64,000 bases of DNA. Source: Steromphala cineraria (taxonomy: Eukaryota > Mollusca > Gastropoda > Trochida > Trochidae). The stretch is from NCBI GenBank assembly GCA_916613615.1, contig OU744721.1:84821060-84885059 (forward strand), given 5' to 3'. The notes under the pieces were generated by a model, which made no database searches, was not told where the DNA came from, and saw only the letters and a program-made list of their open reading frames with translations. A program made the position numbers and the translations under genes. Shown in pieces: positions 35,201-49,343 of this stretch. The stretch's first letter is position 1. Each line of letters opens with the position of its first letter.

Positions 35201-38200
35201 GGGTGATTTTTGTCCTTAACAACACAAACAGAAAATACCAAGGCTATTTCAGAGTTTCTCTTTTTGAATTTTCAATAACTTTAATTAAAGAATATAAACA
35301 AAAACTCTTTTATGAAAACCAAAAAAGTAAACTTGTGAAACCATAATACAATTTCAATTTGCACACGCTTATTGTCAATTGGTTTGATTTTTCACCTCTA
35401 GCAGGAGAATCTTACACATTCATCGCTTTTTATTAATCTTTTTATCAGTATTGAAATGGTCAAGAAGGGACAGAAGATGGACGAAGCTAATATGTTCAGT
35501 TACTGCTACACATTCATGAAGTATAGCTGACCTTTTTATCAGATTGACAAAGGACATTAAAGGGGCAATAGCACTTTTTGAGGCGGAATATAAGGTGATG
35601 TCAGGAAAATGAAAATGAATGGTTCTAATTGAAAGACAGTATATCTAAACTAAATGGAGCAGTAATAATTCAAATACATAACGTAAAGTTTATCCATGTG
35701 ATTCTAACACAAAATGAATCATGTTAATCTTCATACTTGTCCTCTTACTATGGATGATTGGCTTGTGAAATGCGATTTTTGACACTGTCAAAATAATACA
35801 TTAAGCATTAACTTTCAATTATCGGTAAAGAATTTAGAATTTATAAATTATCAAACAACGTGCTACTGTGCCTATAGATAAAACATAAGATTTAGATTAG
35901 AATTGCTTAATGAAGTTTCCTGATTGGAGCAAATGAGCCAATAAGAAAAGAAATATCCAATTAGTTAATAAATTGGAAAACAAAATTGTTGAATTATTTT
36001 CATTGTAAAATTCATTTAAAAACCAAAGATAAGTTTATATAATTTGTACAAACATAATTATTGAATGATTTCGTTTATAAATCAATCATGATATTGTAGA
36101 ACTTCAGTGCTGCCATTTACAGTTCAACGAAACGATTTACATTAATAATACTCATGTGCGTTTCACAGAACACGAAAATCTAATTAACCTTTCTTATTAG
36201 CTGTCTTAAAACTAAGAAATCGTTTTTGAATGTCACTGATTTGTAAACATTGTATCTTTGCAGTCAACAGGGTCAAAAGGTAAGATGTAATAGCTGTTTT
36301 GGTTTACCATCAAACATACTAATTGAAGCGTACCAATGTTGTCATTATTGATTCAATACTTTAATACTACAATACAACACTTACATGTATAATGAACAAG
36401 ATGAATTTTCCTTATGCTGTTGTATACTTTATTCAGTACAAAATTGAAGAACTGCTTGTAATTTAAGACATGAAATAGGTTAAAAACTCAAATCAGAATA
36501 AAACCTCAATGAGCATAAATGTATTTATTCATAAGAACTTAAAATTTTACATCACTATCAATGTTCAAGAAACAAAGGTTACTTATGGAATTCGAACGCA
36601 CACATATTTCATTTGGTAATTACAAATTCATAGACCAGCTTAGATGATAGTAGTGAATATTGTATATCCAAACATAAAATACGTGATCATGAGATGTGAC
36701 AGATCGTGTGTATGGCTGATGAACCTAGCTATATCGTTACGCTGTTCATGCTATCATGGCTTTTATTACTAGTGAAGCAATCATTCTGTGAGAACTTTGA
36801 AGTTACATCAGCACTGGTAAGATACAGCGTCATATATTCGAAAACATTACAGGTTTATCTCAGGGATAGAGTAAAATAGACATCAGACGTGTTAAATTCA
36901 CTTAAAAATCCTAACAGTCTTTAATCATTTGTAAGTGAATTATCTCCAATTGTATGAGAACGTGGAATGGTTCAATAGGATCAATCAAAACACATTTGCG
37001 TCTCTTGTAACATCAAAGGTTACTTCTTAATGCATGACAATGATATCTTATACTTCCTTGACAATAACGATAATTGGTATCAAACTTGTAAATTTTTTAC
37101 ATTCCATGGAAAATGTGATACTGTAAAGTTACTCAAAAGAGCCAAAAGGTTTGATAGGACAGGTTACACTCCAGATACAGTATTATGCTTCTGGTTAGAA
37201 CATTTTATTGATGTATACGAACGAAATAAGTGTTTCAATATGATACATAAAACGACGTGGCTGCTCTGGAAAAACCGCCGTCAATTTGATGTCTATGTAA
37301 TCACTAAAAGACAACATTGACAGTAATGTGAAATCAAGCTTATAAAACGACAAAGGGCTACTGTTTGTATTGCTTAGGTTTGTAGTTTTTTTTTGCAATT
37401 CATGTGGTGACTTTCCTACTTATGAATAGTGATTTGAATTGTCATCTTTAAAACCTGACCGTCCATTGCTCTAATCTTTCTAATTTGCAGTGTGCTTTCA
37501 AATTTACTTTGAATGAGATGTTTACTGTCTACCACTATATCAAAAGTTTCGTAAGCTCAAAAAGAGGTAAGTATAAACTGTTCAAGTGTAAATTTGTTGT
37601 ATTCGACTTAAATCTAATACCTTTGTTATGCTTCATACAATCCAAAAGGTAAATGAACTTAATGAATATACAAAAAGTCTTAATAACATATAGATGTTAT
37701 CTGTTGAAAATATTCATAACGTGTCAAATAACAATTATTATTTTACGTTCGGAAAATATCAAAAAGTAAAAATAAAGTTACCTTTTAATTAGGAACACAG
37801 AAATATAATGACTTTTGAGTTAATTTGTGAAACCTGAATATTGGTTTTCAGAAAAAGTTTAGGATCCAATTTCGCTAAGCAATCATAAATCAAATCTTTC
37901 GATGTCTGGACAAGTATGATAAGCAATTTTCAAAGTCAATGGTCAGTACTAAAAGTTTACAGAAAATGTTACACACTTACTACTGCCAAGCTACGTGAGA
38001 GATTGCTATTGAATTGACGAGAATGGATTTGATCCTAGCGACACGAAATATGGTTTTTTTGTTATTATTCTGTAGATTTAGATTCCTTCTGTTTCAATAA
38101 CATTTATGTATATTGTTACACATCCGTTACGGAATTGTATCAAATTAACTAACTAAAGTGTGCAAATAATTTGAGATTAAATCTCCGCATACTTCAGGAA

Positions 38201-41200
38201 CGTTGATAGAATATCAAAATGTTGATAGAAACACAAGACAATCATGAAATATTCAATGTTTATATTAACATGAAAAACTAATAATGGACATTAAAATGAA
38301 GTTAATGTATTTCTCTGGTTGTTGTTTTCGTTTTCGTATTCAAGTGTCGGTTTTGCATGCATCGAATGCCAAGAGCAACTTCTTTTAAACTTAACATAAC
38401 TCAATGAAATAAACGTAAAAGAAGGAATCTGCTCTTCAAGGAACATACAAATCTCATTAACATCCCAATCGACTTCATCTGAACAGTTATTTTTAAAACT
38501 CAGGCAAATCAAATTGAATGTCACTGATTTGCGGCTGAAGAACGATAACCTTTTGTCATTGAAGAATTATGCATGGTGTAGAAAAGGATTCGCTGTTGGT
38601 TTCTTATACTCGCATCTTCAACTTTACTTTAGCATAAGGCAACAATGTATGTTTATTTCTCATCAAGAGGTGATGACATGAATATGTGTGGTATTTTTGA
38701 ACAAATGTAAATGTTGATAGTGGTAACATTTTAATTGTGAGATCGTAGTATGAATGACAGAGAAAGTATAAAACAGTATACTGACTATATTAAGCAACAT
38801 ACTATATTTGGAACACATGTATTTACTTAGAACGATAATGTTTTTGGTGAAACATATACTAATGATAGACAGTTAAGAGGCTGATAAAGAGAAAGGTTAT
38901 TAGAGACATATCCAGGTAAAAAATGAACATAAATGGGAAAACTTAATAAAAAACATAGCTCTATTTAACCATGTTTGTATCTTTATTGAATCAGTTTAAC
39001 TTAACTTCTTGGGCGAAATAGGTTTCTTCTGAATACCTGACATTGCAATTTCTGAAAACAATATTTTGAAACTGATGGCCAAAATAAAGTCAAGAAAATT
39101 TTGTGTTTTGTCAGCAAAGTACGCAAAGAGCAATCTGAATTAGAAACAATGACAGCCTTAGGGCACATTGAAAAACTGTTTATATCCAGTAAACTTAACT
39201 GTTTTCATTTTAAATCTATTTTCAGTAATGCGTTTCATGTTTGTCTAGAAGAAATTATTTTAAATATACAGTAGGAATTACCTAGAGGAAAGGATGGTAG
39301 ATACATACATAGGTTAGCAAATTAAGGCATGACAATTAAGAGAGCACTACTTTTCACCATTATATTGAAACGGATTTGTTTTCACTGAGTACAAAGTCCA
39401 TCCGAACGAAATCTTGTAAGGCTAACCCTGTTGAATAAGGAAACACAGTTTTTCCATATCGAAATTGCGTCAGTGCGCCTGATAAAAATGGCACATGCAT
39501 ATCAGAGAAACAAAATATGAAACAGACTTTTCATTGAGATTTGAAAGTATCAAGGTTTTTCAATATTTTCTTTCCAATCCGTCAGAGCCTTCTTCTCTTT
39601 CTGACAGTTTTGATTTTACAAAAGCTTAGATATTTCCTGCAAAGTGACATATTAAGAATTCTCCCTCTGTATTTGTTCAAATTAGATTTTTTCTTTTTCA
39701 AAGATTACACTTTTAGAATAAATTATTGAGGCTGTTGATTTCATATTCTTACTCTTAGAGAACATTTAACTATATTTTGTTTATATTGGGCTTTCCAATG
39801 AAATCGGTGTTTGACATATACGATAAACCATTGAAAACAATATTCATAAAATCTGTTTTCAAACAGTTGTGGAAAAACGTATAATCGTTCGTCTCTGAGG
39901 AAAAATGAAATGGCTATTGTTTACACTATTGGTTTGCTTGAAACAAACGTGGCTTTCAATGCCAACGATGAATCAATTTAACAATGAATCAATTTAACGA
40001 TGTTTAAAAGGGGAAAAACAACAGGCTGCATGTTTGGACGATTGTTCGATACGTGCTGATCATATCTAAAGTTGAAAGCTTAATTCTGAATGCTCGTCAA
40101 CTCCTGCGGATTAACCAAACAGTAAAGTTTCATGGTTAAATACCACCTTCCAGGCCCAATGTGAATCTTCATTACTCAGTCATCTTAGGTTTGCCTTTTT
40201 TTCAGGTTTCAAACGAGGGTCGCCAACAAGTTCAGGGCCAGAACAACAGCTGTAGTAAGGCGTTTGTTGTTACAACGGAAGTTGATCAATAGATGCAAAC
40301 GTTCATTGGATAATCTTGTTTTTTAAAAGAAATAATATTATATCATAGATACCTTGTTATAGTGAGCAGTTTAAGTTCAATAACATTGACATTTTTTTTT
40401 CTTGGTATGTATAAAATACATTTGAAAAGTTAATTTTCTCCATCTATCAAACATTTTTGATTTCTAAATTATGAATTTTTAGATTCTTTCATTTTTATCA
40501 TTTTCTATTTCATAATTTTGCAGTTTAGCGATGCTAAGAAAGTTAAATAAAAGAAGATTGATTGATTGAATGATCAAACATTTTAATTTTTAATTCTAAC
40601 CTAGTGTATCTTTCTTTATTTCAAAACTATGCTTGACATCATGAATAACTGAAACTTGTTTGGAAGATAAACTTCGAAAACATAAAAAAAAATTTTTTTT
40701 AACACTCTTACAGGATTCCATTTTGGCAGTTATTTTTTTTTACTAATTGATAGAAGATGTTAATTTAGATGTCAGAAGTAACAGTGAGTTGAATGAAAGT
40801 CATCAAAAGATTCATTAGATGGATCATGTCTGTATCTCTAACGAAGTTTATCTACAACTGCTAATTTTGCTTAAAGTGTTATTAAGTTGAACCTAACCTC
40901 TTACAGCATTCCATTTTGGCAGTTGTCTCAATAGACCACTTTCAGTGACATCCGATCTATGTTCGTATGATGAAAGTATTCTTGATAAATGTCACTGCCA
41001 CATAGAATCCTGAAAGTTTCTTTGATTTTCCACTAATTTGTAGTGACTTATTAAGTTAATGAGTGACTAGTTCTTAATTACCGACCTGATTGAAAGTGAA
41101 TAACGAAACCAAAACAGGCATTTATTTTTACCAATTGATCAAAGATGTTAACTTAGATGTCAGAAAAAAGGGTTAGTTGAATGAAAGTCACCAAAAGATT

Positions 41201-44200
41201 CATAAGATTGATCATGGTTCATGTTATCTCAAAATCGCCATTTTGAAACTCTTAGATATCCTTTCTCTAGACAGTATCATATCTACCTCTTTTAAGTATT
41301 GTAATTTTTGAAGTCTTTAACGTGCATATAAAAATCATTATGGCTATCATTGTATCACTTTCAAAATCTATTATTGTCTGTTGCAGAGTTCAAATTAATA
41401 TAAAATGAACATAAAATTAAAACGGAAATGTCAAATTCTATAACAGCATCATTAGCTGTTGGTCTTAAACGGAAACCTGAATAATATTTATAATAGAAAT
41501 ATGGTATTTTGGATAAACTCTGTAATGTTTAATGATTTTTTCAATATTTTTAGATTATTTATAAACTTTAAAATTTCACAATTTAATCTAAAACACAGCA
41601 TTTAAACAAATAAAACCGTAATAAATGATCCTAATTATATTTGTTTTTTTTGGTAAAACATACATTGCATGAACTGATACAAATGCACAAAGTTTTGGAA
41701 TTTTCCTGTATCTCTTCAGATTTGACTTGCTGCTCGATATTCAACTTTTCAATAATACGTACAGTGTATTTTTTGGTAATGTGGAAAAAAATGAATATTT
41801 TTTTTATATATTTCATATGGCTTTGTGTATCTTTACCATAACAAACGAACTCTGAATTGCACTGAATTTTCCTCAGACACTAGAAGTTACATTGTATCAT
41901 AACTTTGTATGGTAATTTCAGCTCCCCATGGTTATTAAGGCTTAGAATTTCTCTCATGCTGCCCCAAGTTCGATGTAGCTGCGTATTGATGTTAGGAAGG
42001 AGTGTGTAATCCCCAGGGAGAAAAGGTTGAAAACGATGTGTCAAAAGAGAAAAAGATATTCTATGATCAAGGAAACAAAGTGCCCTAGAGCCACGCTAGT
42101 ACAGCTCGACATTAACGCATTACATACCTTAATATTGATATGAATGGATGAATAAATGAATACTGTTTTTGGGGGGTGAATTTAACCAGTCATCTATGTG
42201 GAACAATTAAGCATACTTAGCTAATTAGTATGTATATATGAACAGATTAAAGTTACACTTATGTTTAATGATGAACAAAGGTTTGAAAACATTTTCTGAA
42301 CATGATGAAATGTTCTGGCAGTGTTGTTTTATCTATGTTGATTGATTTTGATCAGACAGATATTAACAGATAATGATAGTTTTCAGACCAATCTGGAGAC
42401 CCAAGACAATCGTTTCAAGTGCTAATTAGCTCTCAGAGAATAGTTAGTGTTAATGAGGTCATTAGTGAAGCTTTATCAACTTCATCAACAATACCATACG
42501 ACCAATCAATGTAGTTAACGTCTAGTAATTATGTACTGTTGATAAAAATTTCCAGGCAATGTTTGGAATATACTCTTTACAGTAATAGTGGAATTAAAAG
42601 ATTTGACAAGTTGTCAAGCCTTCAAATAATGCGGTATAATTAATAGATCATTTAATTTTTTTTGACTCTCTTGTAAATTCTTGATCTAAATTCATTGCTA
42701 TTCATTTAGGAAACTATTGTTGCTGAAGTGATCATGTCATCTATTAAGCCCACTTCTTTTATCTAAAAATTTGAAGTTTCAGTTCAGATACTATCCTAAC
42801 AAACACTTGCTTGATAATAGAGACAAGGTTTAATAGCTACTGTCTGTTTGTTACTAAATTACCACTTTATTAATTAAATACACGTCTCAAAGTTCTTTTA
42901 GGACAGTGAAATCTTTTATAATTCAATTTCACTTTTGAAAAATCACCAAGCTTTCTACATTTCGCATGTTTAACCATCTTCAACAACATTATAAGATAGT
43001 GAATATATGTATAAGAGTTTTTTAAAGTAGTAGAAGAAGAATATTTCTAAAACAAACAAACAGTTACTCAGCACAAGAAAATGAATGAATTCAATACCTA
43101 ATTCTGATTGGAAAACTCAATGTCTGATGATGTAACAAAAGGAGAATCCACTACAATGCCATATCCATTTATTAATGCCTTTTGTGTTCAAGTAAAATGG
43201 GTACCATGGCGTGTTTATGCAAATACCTTTGAATAATTGATAAGATCATGACAATCATAACTGTTAAGGAAAGCCGGGTTCTTGTCTTAAAGATTTCTAA
43301 GATTGGATAAAACAACTTTTTGAGTTTGAAAAAAAACCACGAAACAAAAGTTCTTATTTACAAGCTTGATAACCATCCAAGAATCTGCATCAAAATGTTG
43401 AACTCTACAAATAAAGAAGTTGTCATCGATAAATAATTTGTCTTATAAACATGAAGCCTGTGAGATCAGATAATCTGATAATTGAATACAATGTTTCATG
43501 CTGAAGTGTATAGACGAATAACGAGACATATGAGCCATGTTCATTAAAACATCATTACCGAATCTCTAGGGTGGTGTAAGTGACAGATCAGACCGTTTAG
43601 AGAAAGCCTTGGAGTGACAGATCATTAACCACTAGCGAGACTGATGAACGGTTTGCTTGATCTTTCAAGTGTAACACCCTTCTCAGGTGTAAATGTGTTT
43701 CTAATATGACATATGGTTTAAACATATCCATTTCGAAATTAAAAAGAATCGGATTGGTAAACAAGGAAAACGCTCTTACGACAGATATGAAACATTGTCA
43801 ATTTCATAGAAACTTAATTATATTTTATGGAAAGCGTACACATTAATGGCTGATTAGTTCAAAATCATGATTAAAATCAAAATAACTGACATAATGAAAA
43901 GGAGTGTAAACTGCAATATAGACAAAACACATGTCTTTGCATAATTGCTGCCTGGGACTAACCTAATGGAACGTTTAGTGTTGTTAAATCTGTTTCTGCT
44001 CGTGAGACAAACCGATTTCTTCAATCAAATTTTCTTTGATGTTGTGGAAGTTGTAACAATTGTTTTCCTCAGGCAAATAAGCATGTATGTGGAATCTTAT
44101 AGATTTATTCACAGAAGCTTTTTTCGATTAAATGTTCTTAAAAGCTCTTAATCATTTTAGGATGAATAATTTCAATTTATATTTGACTCAAACGGAAACA

Positions 44201-45659
44201 GTGATTCGTTTGAATAGATACCTGTCAATGAGTGTATTCCAGTATATACAATATGGTCTGCGTGGCATACATAGTGCAAAACATAACTTTTCCTTAAAAG
44301 ACCAGCTTCTGTAAAACTTGTTTAACGAGGGAGCTGCTTACATACTTTCACTGAATTCAACCTTTTCAGGAATGAAATGGAAATGAAGTAGAAATGAAAA
44401 ACTCAGTTAACTTTGATCTGATTTTACTACAGATTTTTACCATTCGCAGCACATTGGTAGTTAACACCTTGAACGACGTAGCAAGTTGTAAACAGAAAGA
44501 ATAACTCGCGCATTTGATGAGAATTGGTTGGAATGGAATTCGTTTGTTGCATTCAGTAAAACGAGAATAAATAAGATAGACATATGTTAGAATGTCTGGC
44601 CTAGAACTTTCAAAGAAATAAGATCTTTTGGACATCCATTTGCTGATGCTATTTAAAAAGAAACTTTGAAACAAAAATTAAGGATGTTACCGACAATCAC
44701 ACTTTGATTGAATGATGGAAAGGAACTATAAATGTTTTTGTGTGTGCAATATCAAAACCTTCAAACAGGATCATGGTATGCACACTATAACCTGCTTCAA
44801 AGTATGTTGATAACCTTAAAGTGACAGCAAGATCATACGCTTCTAGACTGGAATCTCCCGGGCCACATTAGATATCTTTATTTATGCTTTGCCAGAGTAT
44901 CAATCTCCGGACAAAAACTCAATATGTTTATATAAATAAATAAATCAAACTTCTGTGTGAGGTAATTGAGAATATGAAATTTGAATAAGAACAATATTGT
45001 GTTGAGAACAAATTTAATATGACTCCTGAAACATAATACTATCGTAATGTCTGAAGTTGAATGCTCGCATGGCCATTATGGTTAAATTAAATCAGAGTGA
45101 CAACTTTGATTTACAGTCATATACATTCACAGAAACTGAATCAAATAATACTCTTTTTTCAAGATAAAATGTAGAAAATCCTTTGCTTGATATCGATTTT
45201 AAGATGTCTCCTTTGTTACATCTGAGAAAGCTGAAGTGTATAGGGACAGAATCAATCAAGCTAGACGTGGTCCTGGGTTGTGGTGTTTAGATACAGGAAC
45301 GGAAAGAACAGCCTTCTTTATCAGAGGGTGTGGAGGAGAACGTTCATTCAGAGTTTTGTAAAAGAGATACTTTTATAATTATATATTTAGAAGCTTAAGA
45401 AGCATCTTAATTCCAGATCCCTAAGCTAACCAAATCGGTAGAGAGGAAAGTGATAAAAAAAATCTATTACGCCAAACTCGATACTGAATTGAAGTTTGAG
45501 CAAACATAAATCAAACACTTCTGAGTCTTCTGTTAATAACCTTTCATCATCTGTTGTAAAAAACAACAAAATATGTCATTGAAATAAAAATTCGTCCGTA
45601 TGGTATCACTAAAACAGTGACTAATGATATTTACTAACAAGAACCTGAAAAATTTACTT
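35201..45659. other. Ten kilobases of AT-rich DNA without a recognised gene
   Basis: Only short open frames occur. The longest intriguing one, 37030-37320 (96 codons, start MHDNDILYF), has a tryptophan-containing end TTWLLWKNRR that faintly recalls LINE C-termini, but there is no Cys/His knuckle or tail, so I do not call it a gene. The internal duplication at 40705-41217 is listed separately. The region could be an intron or intergenic. Confidence 0.4.
40705..41217 (+). repeat. Local direct duplications
   Basis: 'ctcttacag.attccattttggcagtt' occurs at about 40705 and 40898. A separate block of about 90 bases at 40741-40829 recurs at 41129-41217 ('gatgttaa.ttagatgtcag', 'gttgaatgaaagtca.caaaa', 'gatcatg'). 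The spacings differ (about 193 and 388), so at least two duplication events, or one followed by deletion, are needed. Confidence 0.7.
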
Positions 45660-47365
45660 TTCTTATGACATTGATTTCAAAAGCTTTATGCATCTGTATG
45701 TTTTTTAAATCAGTTTGATAAAGTAATTGAATTTATATTTGACTGAATGCATAGGAAAAGAGTAAATTTTTCCAACCACATTAGCTTTTATGTAAAGCAA
45801 AGTTCTTTTTGAATATGCTGAAATGCAAAACGAGTTAATGATTAAAACATGAAGTAGCTGCATTGTTAATGACATTGTGTTATATTGATACCGCTATCCC
45901 TAGTGGTAAACTGACAAATGTTAATACAAATTTACAAGTTTTATACAGTTTAAGTTGGAAAATTAACCCAAGAGCATGCTGTTAGAGTCTTGATAAGTGT
46001 TTGATTTTTCCCCAACGTTCTAGTAACAACGCAGAAAGATCTCCAAATAATTGCAACAAAGAAAAGAGATTATCAAAAACTTCATTAAATGAATGAGAAA
46101 AATGTATTATATTCACAGGAACACAATATCGCAAATAAACTGTAGGTAAAACGTGGGTAAGAAAGACCCCAGTCCCCTTTATGTAATAGAGCAAAGGAAT
46201 AAACGCATCCATCTTGCCGATCTCGACTTGCTTCCGAGTTAAGTAAAAATTATCTTAACTCAAAATTATCGCTTCAAATTGGTGACATATCATACACATC
46301 CACAAAAACCTCTAAGTTATAAATTTCTTCGGAAAACTTGGCTTATTTCCAACACATGTCAACCCTCAAATAACTTTTATATCTATTTAACTCCGCAAAA
46401 CGACCGCAAAAACCTCTGGGGTGAGCCAAGCTCTTAATTTGTCTACACACACTAGAATTATCAAATGGACATTTCCATTTCATTATTTAAACCTGAACGT
46501 GTGATTAACATCTGCATATACAGGCAATTCAAATGAAGACATGATCCAATGAGTCACTAATGCAGCCGATACAGGTATTATTGTCAAAATTTTCAGCTAC
46601 AAATGTGTCCAAATTTTCGATGTAGAAAATGTCCCAATTTTCAGACTAGGAAATGGGAAACAATTTGCTACAACTGGATCCTTTAATTACGTAATAGTGC
46701 TCCTTCTCATGTATGTTTAAAACAAACTACCTCCTCCAAGATAACAACTGACTCAGACACGTTTACCCGATATTAATTTCGACATTAAAAATAAAACAGT
46801 TCTGCACAATAACAATAAATGAAGTGAACATAAAGCGAGGGAAAAGCAAATCAACAGAAAACTCTTTTCTGCAATAATACAGACATTAAGACACTGCTGA
46901 GGCAATATGTGTGTAAAGGTAAGATCCCAATGTGGGTAATCTGTCTGAAAAGTGGATATTAACTTTTTTATAGTTTGTGATTGTTCAAACTTTCCCGACA
47001 TATATCGGTATTCAGGCATGTTTTCCATATCGATTTTCGGCAATTGACATAGATTTTATCAATGAAATGGCAATCTTGATGCTCAAGACACTCACATCAA
47101 CATTCAAGTTCATTCCCATATCGTTCCTTCACCACGTTTGCAGTTTCTCCTTGGTAATCAGAGACACGAGGCAATCGAAACACCATATTGCAGAAATGAG
47201 CAATTATAAGTTTAGATCTTTTGTTTAACAGACTGAGATTGAAGAGCTCGTCATAGAGATTAAGTGGTCTGCTTGTTGAGGTATTTTTGGTTTGGGAAGT
47301 TTCAGTCGACATATTCATATAATTGACACTTAACTACTCATTTCCACTTGTGAAGTAAACCCTGC
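45660..47365 (+). repeat. Old duplicated segment, copy 2 (partner 805-2665)
   Basis: Colinear with 805-2665 in the same orientation, with many indels. It lacks the roughly 330 bases that in the partner carry the possible LINE remnant. The join is between 'gagattgaagag' and 'ctcgtcatagagattaag' near 47243. No intact gene. Confidence 0.7.
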
Positions 47366-48136
47366 AGTTGACAGATTCTAAATTATTTTGGTTTTGTCTC
47401 TTAGAAAGACAAATAATCACGTTCGTCGATAAAGCACTTTATTACCCATATGCTTGAAAATAAGTAGTGACATTTTCAATATGAGAACATAAGCACATAT
47501 CACGTTTGCCAAACATCTATTGTGATAGCGCGAGTTCCCATATTTTTACGCCCCTCAGTGACGCCATAAAACCATTGTTCGTGATATCCAGCCCTTGCAA
47601 GGGAAGCCGTCCCTTTCTTGTCATTATGTTACCTAACATTTTGGCACCTGTTCAGGCAAAATCTAATATCATTTAAACAATTGACAAACTTAGAGTTTTC
47701 TGTGAATCAATTACCAAGATTTTAGTACCTTTATTGCTTTTAAAACTCTCCCAACTATATCCGTCTTTTATTTAATCAATTTATTCCTCTAACGTTCAAT
47801 GTCGAGCATCAATCAGTCTAATATAATTTTGGAAACACACCTTGAGCAGTAAGAATGACATTTACGAGTTGATTATGTTTGATAAGTTTTATAAATGGCG
47901 TTCTATGCCAAGTGTGAATTTGGTATTTATTTATCTATCATTTAATTGACATTTGAGAAATGAAGCTGTGATATTTTGAATTTTATCATGAATTATACCA
48001 TTTACGATCGTATAAAAGCAAAACAATATCTGATAAAATCACAAAGTGGCTCTTTTAATCCAAACACACTCTCTTTAAACTATGCGACTCTTCAGTCTCA
48101 GGTTTTTAAAAATATCTTCATCTCATATATTCTAAT
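47366..48136. other. Non-coding 5' flank of the BEL element
   Basis: No gene or repeat recognised. A short frame at 47976-48197 runs across the insertion junction into the LTR and is not a gene. Confidence 0.4.
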
Positions 48137-48141
48137 GGGTT
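48137..48141 (+). other. Target-site duplication GGGTT, left
   Basis: GGGTT directly precedes the 5' LTR and is repeated directly after the 3' LTR at 56582-56586. A 5-bp duplication fits BEL/Pao integrase behaviour. Confidence 0.8.
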
Positions 48142-49295
48142 TGTGCTGTCACAGTGACAGCGGGACTGATTTTAGTTTTCAATTTTTTTTTATCTAACCG
48201 GTTCGTCCTAACCAGTTTACAGGCGCACGGTTTGCACGTGCAGTTTCTTGGGCTAGCGAGTTTTCGTCGCCATGTTTCACAGGGCAAAGCCGTCATTTAT
48301 CGGCCAGGCAGCGTTTATCGCTGATGTGTTTTTTCATATACACTCTCTTTATGTATTCAGGACCACAGACAAATCACCAAAGTGTATGTAGCTAAACTAT
48401 TATTTCAATTATATTATGGTGACATTTCATGTAGAATTTGTACTTTGGGCAATTTATTGTTCATAAGCAGGCACTTGCAAATCCATGTTTTCTATGCATA
48501 TTCTATGCTATATTTTGCTGGTATAGTAATATATAAAACTATATTCATTTCCCATTGTAAGTTCAGGTTAATATAACTTCTTATTTTTGCCTATAATTTT
48601 GTGTAATATTCCCACTGAGGTGGTTTCGGAAATACCTATTGAAGCGCTAATAAAATATCCAATTTTTCACTTCTCAGTGACAACCTAGGGGCAGGAGTTA
48701 TCTCCCTTGATTTAATGTTTGTAAACATTACAGCTTCATCTTTTCCTTGAGGTTCCATGTACTTGGAATGTAATTTTTACGTGGCGCTTCATTTATTTTC
48801 ATAGGTAAAAGCAATTTATTGCAAAGCTCTGTACTTTATTGTGAATTTATTTTCACCAGGAATTTCTTTCTTGAAATAGGTATTTTATTTATTTCATACT
48901 TTTCTTAAGATAATACAACACAAGTTGTTGAGATTATTTATGGTATAAGTTATGGTACTTTTCATATTTTCTCTGTGATTTAATGGTATTTATTACCCAG
49001 GAATCTTCTGTAAAGGCACAATACATTTGTGAAAGCAATTCTAACTTGCACTAATCTGTTAAGGGTATTTATCAATAGGTACAATATTGAATAATTGTAT
49101 TTTCCATGTTGTTTACAAATGGACTCATGATGCCCTTAACTGTTTCAGCTTTTTACCGCAAAAACACATACGTTGTATGCAACTTCCGCATCAAGTCCGT
49201 CAATTGTACCACCATAACTATGCCACTGCCACTGAAATAAAATCTGAATGGATAACTGATGTTGGAGCTAATGTTTTGGTTCGCTATTCAGCATA
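48142..49295 (+). repeat. 5' LTR of the BEL element
   Basis: Begins TGTGCTGTCACAGTGACAGC, which contains the palindrome GCTGTCAC-A-GTGACAGC at 48145-48161. It ends ...TTCAGCATA. The CATA end rather than plain CA is chosen because it places GGGTT immediately outside both LTRs and makes both copies exactly 1154 bp. The promoter and poly(A) signals within it were not assigned with confidence. Confidence 0.9.
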
Positions 49296-49343
49296 GTAAA
49301 AAGACTTTGAAAAGGACCAAGGCACTGTGGAATGGACTAATCC

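Noticed and set aside
37030..37320. 96-codon frame with a tryptophan-rich end, considered as an exon or LINE fragment
   Set aside because: No Cys/His knuckle, polymerase motif, tail or splice context; the resemblance is too faint.
47976..48197. 73-codon frame spanning the BEL junction
   Set aside because: It starts in flanking DNA and ends in the LTR, so it is a chance product of insertion.
48382..48576. Open frame repeated at 55668-55862, considered as a conserved small protein
   Set aside because: It lies in the LTRs and is repeated only because the LTRs are duplicates.
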